NCBI RefSeq assembly: GCF_002127225.1
Contig: NZ_NFUR01000001.1
Span: forward strand, 745,592-809,591
Origin: Sphingomonas sp. IBVSS2
GTDB taxonomy: Bacteria > Pseudomonadota > Alphaproteobacteria > Sphingomonadales > Sphingomonadaceae
DNA length: 64,000 bases
Direction: 5' to 3'
Positions 18,871 to 26,670 of this stretch are shown piece after piece. Position numbers and translations under genes: made by a program. The notes under the pieces were generated by a model, which did not search any database, was not told where the DNA came from, and saw nothing but the letters and a program-made list of their open reading frames with translations. Within the stretch, counting starts at the first letter, position 1. The number at the start of each line of letters is the position of its first letter.

Positions 18871-19028
18871 GCGAAATCGGGCGCGATCTCGTAGATCAGG
18901 ATCGCGATGCCGACGATCAGCTCGAACAGATCGTCGACATCGTTCTGGGCCGCGCGCAGGGCTCCATGCAGCGCCACGCCGGTGCCCAGTTCCGGGATCT
19001 CCCCCAGATCGATCTTCAGCAATCCCAT
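18867..19028 (-). CDS. 53-residue peptide, first gene of the three-gene unit
   Basis: A strong ribosome site (GGGAGGGA) lies just before the ATG, and the stop overlaps the next start, so this small frame is probably real. The peptide begins MGLLKIDLGEIPELGTG and ends with an acidic-hydrophobic segment (LFELIVGIAILIYEIAPDFA). That end could be a membrane helix or an amphipathic effector-like segment. It has no cysteine. It could be the substrate of the two following proteins, as in modified-peptide systems, or a small structural partner. Nothing in the sequence decides between them. Confidence 0.65.
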   Translation of the reverse strand: MGLLKIDLGEIPELGTGVALHGALRAAQNDVDDLFELIVGIAILIYEIAPDFA

Positions 19029-19151
19029 GCTTCCCTCCCTTCCGAAGGTTCCCCGATGGGGCCACGCTAGGGCGGGACGGGAATGGTGCATCTTACAACG
19101 ATGTAATTGCCGCCATTTGCGTGCTTTCCGTCGTCGCGCTAGGGGGCGGCC

Positions 19152-19592
19152 ATGCGCCAACCGGCTCCTTCCGCCTTCGACCCGCTGCGCTTCTTCGAGC
19201 TGCGATACGCCAGCCACGGCACGCGGCTGGGCATCGGCTATCGCACCCATGGCCCCGACTGGGCCGAGCTCGAGCTGCCCTATCGCGCGGACATGATCGG
19301 CGACCCGGCCTCGGGCGTGCTCGCTTCCGGGCCGATCCTGGCGCTGATGGACATGGCGACCGCGGTCTCGGTCTGGCTGCGGGCCGGCGCCTTCGTTCCG
19401 CAGGCGACGCTCGATCTCAGGATCGACTATCTGCGCCCGGCGACCCCGGGCCGCGCGGTGGTCGGCCGGGGCGAATGCTATCGGCTGACGCGTTCGATCG
19501 CCTTTGTGCGCGGCCAAGCGCATGACGGCGATCCGGACGATCCGATCGCGCATGTCGCCGGCACGTTCATGGCGACGGAGCGCTATCGGTGA
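19152..19592 (+). CDS. Hotdog-fold thioesterase (PaaI-like)
   Basis: This 146-residue protein has the hotdog-fold pattern: GPILALMDMATAVSVWL for the central helix and ATLDLRIDYLRPATPGR for the following strand. It resembles the PaaI group, which hydrolyses acyl-CoA thioesters. It overlaps the second thioesterase by four bases (GTGA), so the two may form a heteromer or share a substrate pathway. Transcription is divergent from the three-gene unit, with 123 bases between. Confidence 0.83.
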   Translation: MRQPAPSAFDPLRFFELRYASHGTRLGIGYRTHGPDWAELELPYRADMIGDPASGVLASGPILALMDMATAVSVWLRAGAFVPQATLDLRIDYLRPATPGRAVVGRGECYRLTRSIAFVRGQAHDGDPDDPIAHVAGTFMATERYR

Positions 19593-19963
19593 TCCTGCCT
19601 CCCTATGCCGAACTGCTCGGCCTTACGGTCGAACCCGGCGAGCGGGCGCCGGTGCTGGTGATGCCCTTTGGCGACGGCGTGCTCGGCCGGCCCGGCTTCC
19701 TGCACGGCGGCGCGATCGGCGGGCTGCTCGAAATGGCGGCGGTGGGTGCGCTCTGGCAAGCGCTCGGCACCGACGAGACTCAGGTCAAGCCGATCAACCT
19801 GACCGTGGACTATATGCGCGGCGGCCGCGACAAGCCGACCCGGGCCCGCGGCGCGGTGACGCGGCTGGGCACGCGCGTCGCCAATGTCGAGGCGATCGCC
19901 TGGCAGGACGAGCCTGACCGGCCGATCGCGGCGGCGCGGATGAACTATCTGATCGTTCGCTAG
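19589..19963 (+). CDS. Hotdog-fold thioesterase (PaaI-like), second copy
   Basis: This 124-residue protein starts at a GTG overlapping the previous stop. GFLHGGAIGGLLEMAAVGAL is the hallmark hotdog helix with the HGG motif, and KPINLTVDYMRGGRDKPTRA the next strand. It is shorter than and diverged from its partner. The likely activity is acyl-CoA thioester hydrolysis; the substrate is unknown. Confidence 0.85.
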   Translation: MILPPYAELLGLTVEPGERAPVLVMPFGDGVLGRPGFLHGGAIGGLLEMAAVGALWQALGTDETQVKPINLTVDYMRGGRDKPTRARGAVTRLGTRVANVEAIAWQDEPDRPIAAARMNYLIVR

Positions 19964-19967
19964 GACG

Positions 19968-21200
19968 TCATTTGGGCGTCAGCCTGAACAGCCGCCCATT
20001 GGCCTTGCCGGCATCCTCGAGCAGCCATACCGCGCCGTCGGGCCCCTGCGCCACGTCGCGGATGCGCATGTCCAGCTCCCATTGGTCGGCCTTGCTCGCC
20101 TTGTCGCCGTCCAGCGCGACGCGGATCAGCCCGCGGCCCGAAAGCGCGCCGATCAGCAGCGAGCCCTTCCATTTCGGGAACATGCCGCCCGAATAATAGA
20201 TCATCCCGCCCGGCGAGATCGACGGGTTCCAATATACCGCGGGCGCCTCGAAGCCGTCGCCGGGGGCGTGGCGGGGGATCGGCGTGCCGTCGTAATTGTC
20301 GCCGTTGGAAACCAGGGGCCAGCCATAGTTCCTGCCCTTGCGGATCAGATTGACTTCGTCGCCTCCCTTGGGGCCCATCTCGTTCTCCCAGAGCCGGCCG
20401 GCCGCATCGAACACCAGCCCATAGGGATTGCGATGGCCGAGGGTCCAGGTCTCGGCGGGGACCAGATTGGGGCCGTCCACTGCCTGGGTGCGCGCCGGCG
20501 CGGTCTTGGCGAGCTCGGTGTTCCGGGGCGGATCGGTGACGGCCACCGTCGCCGTGCCGGCCTTGCCCGCCCAGGGATTGCCGGGCGCCGGCTTGCCGTC
20601 GAGCGTCAGGTGCAGGATCTTGCCGAGTGCCTGGTCCGGATCCTGTGCCGGCGTGAAGCGCTGGCGCTCGCCCGAGGTCAGGAACAGCGACTTGCCGTCG
20701 GGCGCGAAGGCGATGATCGCGCCGAACTGGCCGCCCTTGCCGTCCGCCCCTGCGCGCCACAGCACCTGCGGGTCGGCGAGCGCCGGCGCCGCGCCGTCGA
20801 CGAAGGTCGCGCGGGCCATCGCCAGGCTGGATCCCTGGGGCCGCGGCTCGGCATAAGTGTAATAGACCAGGTGGCTCTTCGCGAAATCGGGGGCGGGAAT
20901 CACGTCGAGCAGCCCGCCCTGGCCCTGAAAGACCACGTCGACATTGGCGATCACCTGCCGCTGCCTGCCGTCCGCCGAGACGAGCAGGATCCTGCCCGCC
21001 TTCTCCGTAACCAGCATCCGCCCGTCGGGCAGGAACGCCATCGCCCAGGGCGCGTCGAACGCGGCGACCTGAGTCATGTTGAAGGGAGGTTCGCCGCCGG
21101 CGGCCGAGGGCCCCGCCTGTCGCGCCGAGAGCCCCGAGCCCGCATTGCAGGCGGCGAGCAATGCCAGCGCGGGCAAGGCCAGGCGAAGACTTTTCTGCAT
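19968..21200 (-). CDS. PQQ-dependent sugar (soluble aldose/sorbosone-type) dehydrogenase, lipoprotein
   Basis: This 410-residue beta-propeller protein has the soluble glucose-dehydrogenase pattern: APWAMAFLPDGRMLVTEKAG, VFQGQGGLLDVIPAPDFA, LGHRNPYGLVFDAAGRLWE, and EMGPKGGDEVN with the family's conserved residues. The N-terminus is a lipoprotein signal (LALLAACN), so it is probably anchored in the outer or inner membrane facing the periplasm. It would oxidise an aldose or other sugar with PQQ; no PQQ biosynthesis gene is in the window. The ATG at 21200 is chosen; longer upstream frames are shadows. Confidence 0.87.
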   Translation of the reverse strand: MQKSLRLALPALALLAACNAGSGLSARQAGPSAAGGEPPFNMTQVAAFDAPWAMAFLPDGRMLVTEKAGRILLVSADGRQRQVIANVDVVFQGQGGLLDVIPAPDFAKSHLVYYTYAEPRPQGSSLAMARATFVDGAAPALADPQVLWRAGADGKGGQFGAIIAFAPDGKSLFLTSGERQRFTPAQDPDQALGKILHLTLDGKPAPGNPWAGKAGTATVAVTDPPRNTELAKTAPARTQAVDGPNLVPAETWTLGHRNPYGLVFDAAGRLWENEMGPKGGDEVNLIRKGRNYGWPLVSNGDNYDGTPIPRHAPGDGFEAPAVYWNPSISPGGMIYYSGGMFPKWKGSLLIGALSGRGLIRVALDGDKASKADQWELDMRIRDVAQGPDGAVWLLEDAGKANGRLFRLTPK

Positions 21201-21344
21201 CGGATCGATCCCTCTCTTCCGTTGTCCCGGCGCCAACGCTTCGAAAACCATAGCGGCTCCGGGCGTTGCCTCCGGCGCCAATTCTGCTTGCATCCTGGGC
21301 GCCTGCCAAGTGAAGCTGACATGGGGAAGGCAGCAGGGGGAATC

Positions 21345-23300
21345 ATGCGGGGCAAGCTTTTTCGGGGGATGGCGTTCGCCTGCGCAATGGCGCTCGCCGG
21401 CATTGGGCAGGCGATGGCGCAGGCCGGGGCAGCCGCTGCGGATACCGATCCCGCTGCGCCGAGCGCCGCCGATTTCGGGGCGTTGCCGGCGATCGGCTCG
21501 CCCGTGATCGCGCCCGACGGGAAGCTCATCGCCGCCAAGGGGCTCCTCAAGGGCAAGGGGGTGGCGCTGATCTTCGACACGGCCACCGAGGGGCGCAAGG
21601 TCCGGCCGATTCCGATTCCCGACAAGCATCGCATCGAATGGATCCGCTGGGCGGGCAGCCGGCGCGTCCTCGTCAGCCTGAGCACCATGGCGAACGTGCT
21701 CGGCGAAGACAGCCGCATGACCCGGATCGTGCTGCTCGACCTCGATACCGGCAAGCAGAGCTTCGTCGGCCCGCGCGACCAGGGCGTGGACGGCGACAAT
21801 GTCGTCCATGTCGATCGGGACGGGCAGTATCTGCTGCTCAACACCCAGCCGAGCATCTATGAATGGCCGTCGGTCTATCGGGTCGATCTCGGCACCGGCA
21901 AGTCGACCAAGATCGTCAGCTCGCGCGAGGATGTGTGGGACTGGTATGCCGATTCCGACGGCGTGGTGCGGGTCGGCATGGGCACGCGCGACGGGCGCTA
22001 CTGGACCTATTATCGCGACAAGGACGGCGAGGACTTCCGGCGCAGCCAGCGCCGCGACGTGGGCACCGGCGCCGGCGACACCCGGATCGACAGCTTCACC
22101 TTGGCGCCCGGCAGCGCCCAGGGCTATGCGGTGGCGGCGGGCAAGAGCGGCCGTTTCGGCCTGTATCGCTACGACTTCGCCAAGGAAGCGCTGGGCGAGC
22201 AGATCTACGAGAATCCGCAGGTCGACATCGACGATTTCGACCTTGGCCTGGACGGCAAGGTGCGCGGCGTCTTCTACGACGAGGACAGGCCCGGGGTCAC
22301 CTGGTTCGATCCCGAGATGCAGAAGCTCCAGGCCAGGCTCGACCGTGCGGTGCCCGACCATCTCAACCGCGTCGTCTCGTCGAGCCGCGACAAGATGCAG
22401 CTGCTGATCTGGAGCGCTTCGTCCGACGATCCCGGCACCTACTATATCTATGATCGCCGGACCCGGCACATGGATGCGTTCGCCACGCCGTATGACAGCC
22501 TGGTCGGCAAGCGGCTCGCAGTGATGGAACCGGTCCGCTACCAGGCGCGCGACGGGCTCGGGCTGCGCGCCTATCTGACGATGCCGCCGGGCCGCGGCGA
22601 CAAGAACCTGCCTATGGTCGTCATGCCGCATGGCGGCCCCTTCGCGCGCGACAGCTGGGGCTATGACGCCTGGGTCCAGTTCCTGGCGAGCAGGGGCTAT
22701 GTGGTGCTCCAGCCCAATTTCCGTGGTTCGACGGGCTTCGGCCGCGATTTCGTCGCCAAGGGCATCGGCCAATGGGGGCGCGGCATGCAGGACGATATCG
22801 ACGACGGCGTGAAATGGCTGGCCGCGAAGGGCGTGGTCGATCCCAAGCGCGTCTGCATCATGGGTGCTTCGTTCGGCGGCTATGCGGCGATGTGGGCGGC
22901 GGTGCGCAATCCCGAGGCCTATCGCTGTGCGATCAGCTTCGCCGGGGTCTCCGATGTCGCCTCGATGCTGCGCTACGACAGCCGCACGATGGCCGCGACT
23001 CGCTATTTCCGCGACTGGCGCACCCGGGTGCAGGGCGACAAGCATTTCGAACTCGATACCGTCTCGCCCCTCAAGCAGGTCGAGCGGATGCGCGTGCCGA
23101 TCCTGCTCGCGCATGGCGAGGACGACGACAATGTGCCGCTCTACCAGTCGCGCCGGCTGCACGAGGCGCTGCAGAAGCTGGGGCGGGCGCATGAATATGT
23201 CGTCTATCCCAAGGAAGGGCACGGATTCGTCGATCCGGTGCATTCGACCGACTTCCTCACCCGGGTCGGCAAGTTCCTCGACGCGCATAATCCGAGTTGA
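21345..23300 (+). CDS. S9 (prolyl oligopeptidase) family serine peptidase
   Basis: This 651-residue protein has an N-terminal beta-propeller and a C-terminal alpha/beta-hydrolase domain. The catalytic triad is S509 (GASFGGYAAMW), D594 (HGEDDDNVP) and H626 (KEGHGF). A signal peptide (FACAMALAGIGQAMAQA) predicts periplasmic location. It is probably an acylaminoacyl/dipeptidyl-peptidase-type enzyme. The ATG at 21345 is preferred because AGGGGGA precedes it; an ATG at 21321 is also in frame. It is divergent from the sugar dehydrogenase gene. Confidence 0.9.
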   Translation: MRGKLFRGMAFACAMALAGIGQAMAQAGAAAADTDPAAPSAADFGALPAIGSPVIAPDGKLIAAKGLLKGKGVALIFDTATEGRKVRPIPIPDKHRIEWIRWAGSRRVLVSLSTMANVLGEDSRMTRIVLLDLDTGKQSFVGPRDQGVDGDNVVHVDRDGQYLLLNTQPSIYEWPSVYRVDLGTGKSTKIVSSREDVWDWYADSDGVVRVGMGTRDGRYWTYYRDKDGEDFRRSQRRDVGTGAGDTRIDSFTLAPGSAQGYAVAAGKSGRFGLYRYDFAKEALGEQIYENPQVDIDDFDLGLDGKVRGVFYDEDRPGVTWFDPEMQKLQARLDRAVPDHLNRVVSSSRDKMQLLIWSASSDDPGTYYIYDRRTRHMDAFATPYDSLVGKRLAVMEPVRYQARDGLGLRAYLTMPPGRGDKNLPMVVMPHGGPFARDSWGYDAWVQFLASRGYVVLQPNFRGSTGFGRDFVAKGIGQWGRGMQDDIDDGVKWLAAKGVVDPKRVCIMGASFGGYAAMWAAVRNPEAYRCAISFAGVSDVASMLRYDSRTMAATRYFRDWRTRVQGDKHFELDTVSPLKQVERMRVPILLAHGEDDDNVPLYQSRRLHEALQKLGRAHEYVVYPKEGHGFVDPVHSTDFLTRVGKFLDAHNPS

Positions 23301-23357
23301 GGGCGGGGCGGCGGATTTGCCCCGATGGGGCGACGGGTCGTCATTTGCGATGCGAGA

Positions 23358-23385
23358 GGCCTTTCGCTCGCGCTGCGGAAAGGCC
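23358..23385 (+). terminator. Hairpin between the S9 peptidase and rimP
   Basis: GGCCTTTC and GAAAGGCC form a perfect eight-base stem. It is followed by CCGCTCC and no U-tract, so termination is only possible. The rest of the 231-base gap (23301-23531) shows no gene or tRNA; it should hold the rimP operon promoter. Confidence 0.4.
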
Positions 23386-23531
23386 CCGCTCCGGCTCGAA
23401 TCCGATTGCTCTTGCCGCCGCCGCGCCGAGTGCGTATATCGCCCGTGCTTTCTCGACATCGTCAAACATGCCGAGGTCGGGGCCCGCGGGGCTCCGGCGC
23501 TGAAGCTGCTTGACCATCATCGGAGTGCCGC

Positions 23532-24080
23532 GTGGCGAATATTGCCGACCTCACCAAGCTGATCGAACCCGAAGCCCAGGCGCTCGGGCTCGCGCTGGTG
23601 CGCGTCAAGATGTTCGGCGGCACCAGCGATCCGACGCTGCAGGTGATGGCCGAGCGCCCCGATACCCGCCAGCTCACCATCGACGACTGCGCCGACCTGT
23701 CGCGCCGCATCTCCGATGTGTTCGATGCGCTGGAGGAGGCGGGCAAGGACCCGTTCGATTACGCCTATCGCCTCGAGGTCAGCTCGCCGGGGATCGACCG
23801 GCCGCTCACCCGGCTCCAGGACTATGCGGACTGGAAGACGCACGAGGCGCGGCTGAACCTGGCCGAGCCGCTCGAGGACGGTCGCAAGCAATTGACCGGT
23901 GACCTGATCGGCATCGAGGGCGACCTCGTCTCGATCGACGTCCGCAAATACAAGGTGGTCAGCGTTCCGTTCGGCAGCATCGCCGACGCCAAGCTGCTGA
24001 TGACCGACCGACTGATCAACGCAACCGCGCCGCTCTCCACCGAAGGCGCAGACGAATACGAAGCAGAGGAAGACAACTGA
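23532..24080 (+). CDS. rimP: Ribosome maturation factor RimP
   Basis: This 182-residue protein starts at GTG and begins with IADLTKLIEPEAQALGLALV. FDYAYRLEVSSPGIDRPLTR is the conserved RimP signature. It assists 30S subunit assembly. It is the first gene of the rimP-nusA operon, and its stop overlaps nusA by one base (TGATG). The acidic tail (EGADEYEAEEDN) is unremarkable. Confidence 0.95.
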   Translation: MANIADLTKLIEPEAQALGLALVRVKMFGGTSDPTLQVMAERPDTRQLTIDDCADLSRRISDVFDALEEAGKDPFDYAYRLEVSSPGIDRPLTRLQDYADWKTHEARLNLAEPLEDGRKQLTGDLIGIEGDLVSIDVRKYKVVSVPFGSIADAKLLMTDRLINATAPLSTEGADEYEAEEDN

Positions 24081-25690
24081 TGGCCACCGCCATTTCCGCC
24101 AACAAGGCCGAGCTGCTCGCCATTGCCGATTCGGTCGCGAAGGAGAAGCTGATCGACAAGGCCATCGTCATCGAGGCGATGGAGGACGCGATCCAGCGCG
24201 CCGCGAAGAACCGCTACGGCGTGGAGAACGACATTCGCGCCAAGCTCGACCCGAACACCGGCGACCTGCGCCTGTGGCGCGTCGTCGAAGTGGTCGAGGC
24301 GGTCGACGACTATTTCAAGCAGGTCGACGTCAACCAGGCGCAGAAGCTCCAGAAGGGCGCGGCCGTGGGCGACTATATCGTCGATCCGCTGCCCCCGATC
24401 GAGTTCGGCCGGATCCAGGCCCAGGCCTCGAAGCAGATCATCTTCCAGAAGGTCCGCGACGCCGAGCGCGAGCGCCAGTATGAAGAGTTCAAGGATCGCC
24501 AGAACGAGATCATCACCGGCGTGGTGAAGCGCGTCGAATTCGGCCATGTGGTCGTCGACCTGGGCCGCGCCGAGGGCGTGATCCGCCGCGACCAGCAGAT
24601 CCCGCGCGAAGTGGTTCGCGTCGGCGACCGCGTCCGCTCGATCATCCTCAACGTCCGCCGCGAGAACCGCGGGCCGCAGATCTTCCTGAGCCGCGCGCAC
24701 CCCGAGTTCATGAAGAAGCTGTTCGCGCAGGAAGTGCCCGAGATCTACGACGGCATCATCGAGATCAAGGCCGCCGCCCGCGATCCGGGCTCGCGCGCCA
24801 AGATCGGCGTCATCTCGCATGATTCGAGCATCGACCCGGTCGGCGCCTGCGTCGGCATGAAGGGTTCGCGCGTCCAGGCCGTCGTGCAGGAGATGCAGGG
24901 CGAGAAGATCGACATCATCCCCTGGTCGCCCGACACCGCGACCTTCGTCGTCAACGCGCTGCAGCCGGCGAATGTCAGCCGCGTCGTGATCGACGAGGAA
25001 GAGGATCGCATCGAAGTCGTCGTCCCCGACGATCAGCTCAGCCTCGCCATCGGCCGCCGCGGCCAGAATGTGCGCCTGGCCTCGCAGCTGACCGCCAAGG
25101 CGATCGACATCCTCACCGAGACCGACGCCAGCGAGAAGCGCCAGGCCGAGTTCGTCGCGAACAGCGAGATGTTCCAGAACGAGCTCGACGTCGACGAGAC
25201 GCTGGCCCAGCTGCTGGTCGCCGAGGGCTTTTCCAGCCTCGAGGAAGTGGCCTATGTCGAGCTCGACGAGATCGCTTCGATCGAAGGTTTCGACGAGGAG
25301 CTCGGCCAGGAGCTGCAGAGCCGCGCCCAGGAAGCGCTGGAGCGCCGCGAGGAAGCCAACCGCACCGAGCGCCGCGCGCTGGGCGTCGAGGACGATCTCG
25401 CCGCCATGCCCTATATGACCGAAGCGATGCTGGTCACGCTCGGCAAGGCGGGCATCAAGACGCTCGACGATCTGGCGGACCTCGCCACCGACGAGCTGGT
25501 GCAGAAGAAGCGCGCCGAGCCGCGCCGCCGCAACGAGGACGCCCCGAAGCGCGAGCAGGACAAGGGCGGGATCCTTGCCGAATACGGGCTCAGCGACGAG
25601 CAGGGCAACGAGATCATCATGGCGGCGCGTGCGCACTGGTTCGCCGACGAGGACGCGGCGGAAGTCGCGCCGGCGGAGGACGAGGCCTGA
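24080..25690 (+). CDS. nusA: Transcription termination/antitermination factor NusA
   Basis: This 536-residue protein has the N-terminal polymerase-binding domain, an S1 domain (GVVKRVEFGHVVVDLGRAEG), two KH domains (VGACVGMKGSRVQAVVQEMQ and QLSLAIGRRGQNVRLASQL), and C-terminal helix-hairpin-helix-type repeats (MLVTLGKAGIKTLDDLADLA). It controls pausing, termination and antitermination. The stop overlaps the following tautomerase gene by one base (TGATG), so the tautomerase sits in the operon. Confidence 0.97.
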   Translation: MATAISANKAELLAIADSVAKEKLIDKAIVIEAMEDAIQRAAKNRYGVENDIRAKLDPNTGDLRLWRVVEVVEAVDDYFKQVDVNQAQKLQKGAAVGDYIVDPLPPIEFGRIQAQASKQIIFQKVRDAERERQYEEFKDRQNEIITGVVKRVEFGHVVVDLGRAEGVIRRDQQIPREVVRVGDRVRSIILNVRRENRGPQIFLSRAHPEFMKKLFAQEVPEIYDGIIEIKAAARDPGSRAKIGVISHDSSIDPVGACVGMKGSRVQAVVQEMQGEKIDIIPWSPDTATFVVNALQPANVSRVVIDEEEDRIEVVVPDDQLSLAIGRRGQNVRLASQLTAKAIDILTETDASEKRQAEFVANSEMFQNELDVDETLAQLLVAEGFSSLEEVAYVELDEIASIEGFDEELGQELQSRAQEALERREEANRTERRALGVEDDLAAMPYMTEAMLVTLGKAGIKTLDDLADLATDELVQKKRAEPRRRNEDAPKREQDKGGILAEYGLSDEQGNEIIMAARAHWFADEDAAEVAPAEDEA

Positions 25691-25917
25691 TGCCCTTCAT
25701 CGACATTCGTCTGGCCGGCCCGGCCACCCGCGCGCAAAAGGCCGGCATCGTCGCCGATGTCACGGCCTCCATGGTCGCGCGCCTGGGCAAGCCGGCGGGT
25801 GCCGTGCAGGTCAACATCACCGAGCTCAGCTTGGAGAATTACGGCGCGGGCGGTCAGCTGATCGCGGACCGCGACGCGCCGGCGAAGGGAGACGCGCATG
25901 CGGAACCCTCACAATGA
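25690..25917 (+). CDS. 4-oxalocrotonate tautomerase-family protein within the nusA operon
   Basis: This 75-residue protein begins MPFIDIRLAGP, so the mature N-terminal Pro1 can act as catalytic base as in 4-oxalocrotonate tautomerase. The body AGIVADVTASMVARLGKPAG and VQVNITELSLENYGAGG fits the family. Its start overlaps nusA by one base and its end overlaps ylxR by 20. The substrate is unknown. Its place between nusA and ylxR is unusual compared with the classical order. Confidence 0.85.
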   Translation: MPFIDIRLAGPATRAQKAGIVADVTASMVARLGKPAGAVQVNITELSLENYGAGGQLIADRDAPAKGDAHAEPSQ

Positions 25918-26662
25918 CACGACACGGCTAAAGCCCAAGGCGACCACCCCTTCCGCCGCGCGGGAGGGGCATGATCCCATGCGCACCTGCGTGCTGAGCC
26001 GCGAAGAGGCTCCGCGCGACGGGCTGATCCGGCTCGCACTGTCGCCGGATGGCGAGGTGTTGCCCGATGTCCGCGCCAAGGCGCCGGGCCGCGGCGCCTG
26101 GATCGGCGTGACCCGCGCCGAGCTCGACGCTTCGGGCAAGAAGCTCAAGGGCGTGCTCGCCCGCGCCTTCAAGGGCGCCGAGCTGCGCATTCCCGAGGAT
26201 CTCGGCGCGCGGATCGAGGACCAGCTGCAGCGCAACGCGCTCGATCGCCTCGGCCTGGAGTTCAAGGCCGGGCATGTCGTGATCGGCGGCGACCGCATCC
26301 AGGAATCCGCGCGCAGCGGCCGGCTCCACCTGCTGCTCCATGCGAGCGACGCGGGCGAGGACGGGGCGCGCAAGCTCGCCCAGGCCTGGCGCGTGGGCAG
26401 CGATCGCGAGGGCAGCGGCCTCCGGGGCTTAACATTGCCGATCCCGCGCACCATATTGTCCTTGGCGCTTGGCCGCGAAAATGTGGTACATGCCGGCCTG
26501 ACCGACGCCAAAGCGGCTGCGCGGACGAGCGAGGCGCTCGATCGGTGGCTGCGCTTTATCGGATCCGATTCCACCCCTCGCCCTTGCGAAACCGCTTCGC
26601 AAGGCGCATCGGCGCTTCCGTCGGAAGCGTCCGAAGACGAACGACAGACTGAAGGACTTTAG
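25898..26662 (+). CDS. ylxR: YlxR (DUF448) protein fused to an L7Ae-like domain
   Basis: This 254-residue protein has an N-terminal DUF448 domain (MRTCVLSREEAPRDGLIRLA and KAPGRGAWIGVTRAEL, with the GRGAW motif). A second half resembles the L7Ae RNA-binding fold (VVIGGDRIQESARSGRLHLL). Two-domain fusions of this kind are common in alphaproteobacteria. The start at 25898 overlaps the tautomerase gene; a later ATG at 25979 is an alternative. It is followed after eight bases by infB. Confidence 0.88.
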   Translation: MRNPHNDTTRLKPKATTPSAAREGHDPMRTCVLSREEAPRDGLIRLALSPDGEVLPDVRAKAPGRGAWIGVTRAELDASGKKLKGVLARAFKGAELRIPEDLGARIEDQLQRNALDRLGLEFKAGHVVIGGDRIQESARSGRLHLLLHASDAGEDGARKLAQAWRVGSDREGSGLRGLTLPIPRTILSLALGRENVVHAGLTDAKAAARTSEALDRWLRFIGSDSTPRPCETASQGASALPSEASEDERQTEGL

Positions 26663-26670
26663 GCAGGCGC

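Noticed and set aside
19968..23465. A minus-strand frame of 1165 codons extending beyond the sugar dehydrogenase
   Set aside because: Only the last 410 codons show the lipoprotein signal and family motifs. The remainder is antisense to the S9 peptidase, whose catalytic triad is intact.
23301..23531. Possible tRNA ahead of rimP, as in some bacteria with metY
   Set aside because: No cloverleaf, T-loop consensus or CCA end could be drawn. Only a simple hairpin is present.
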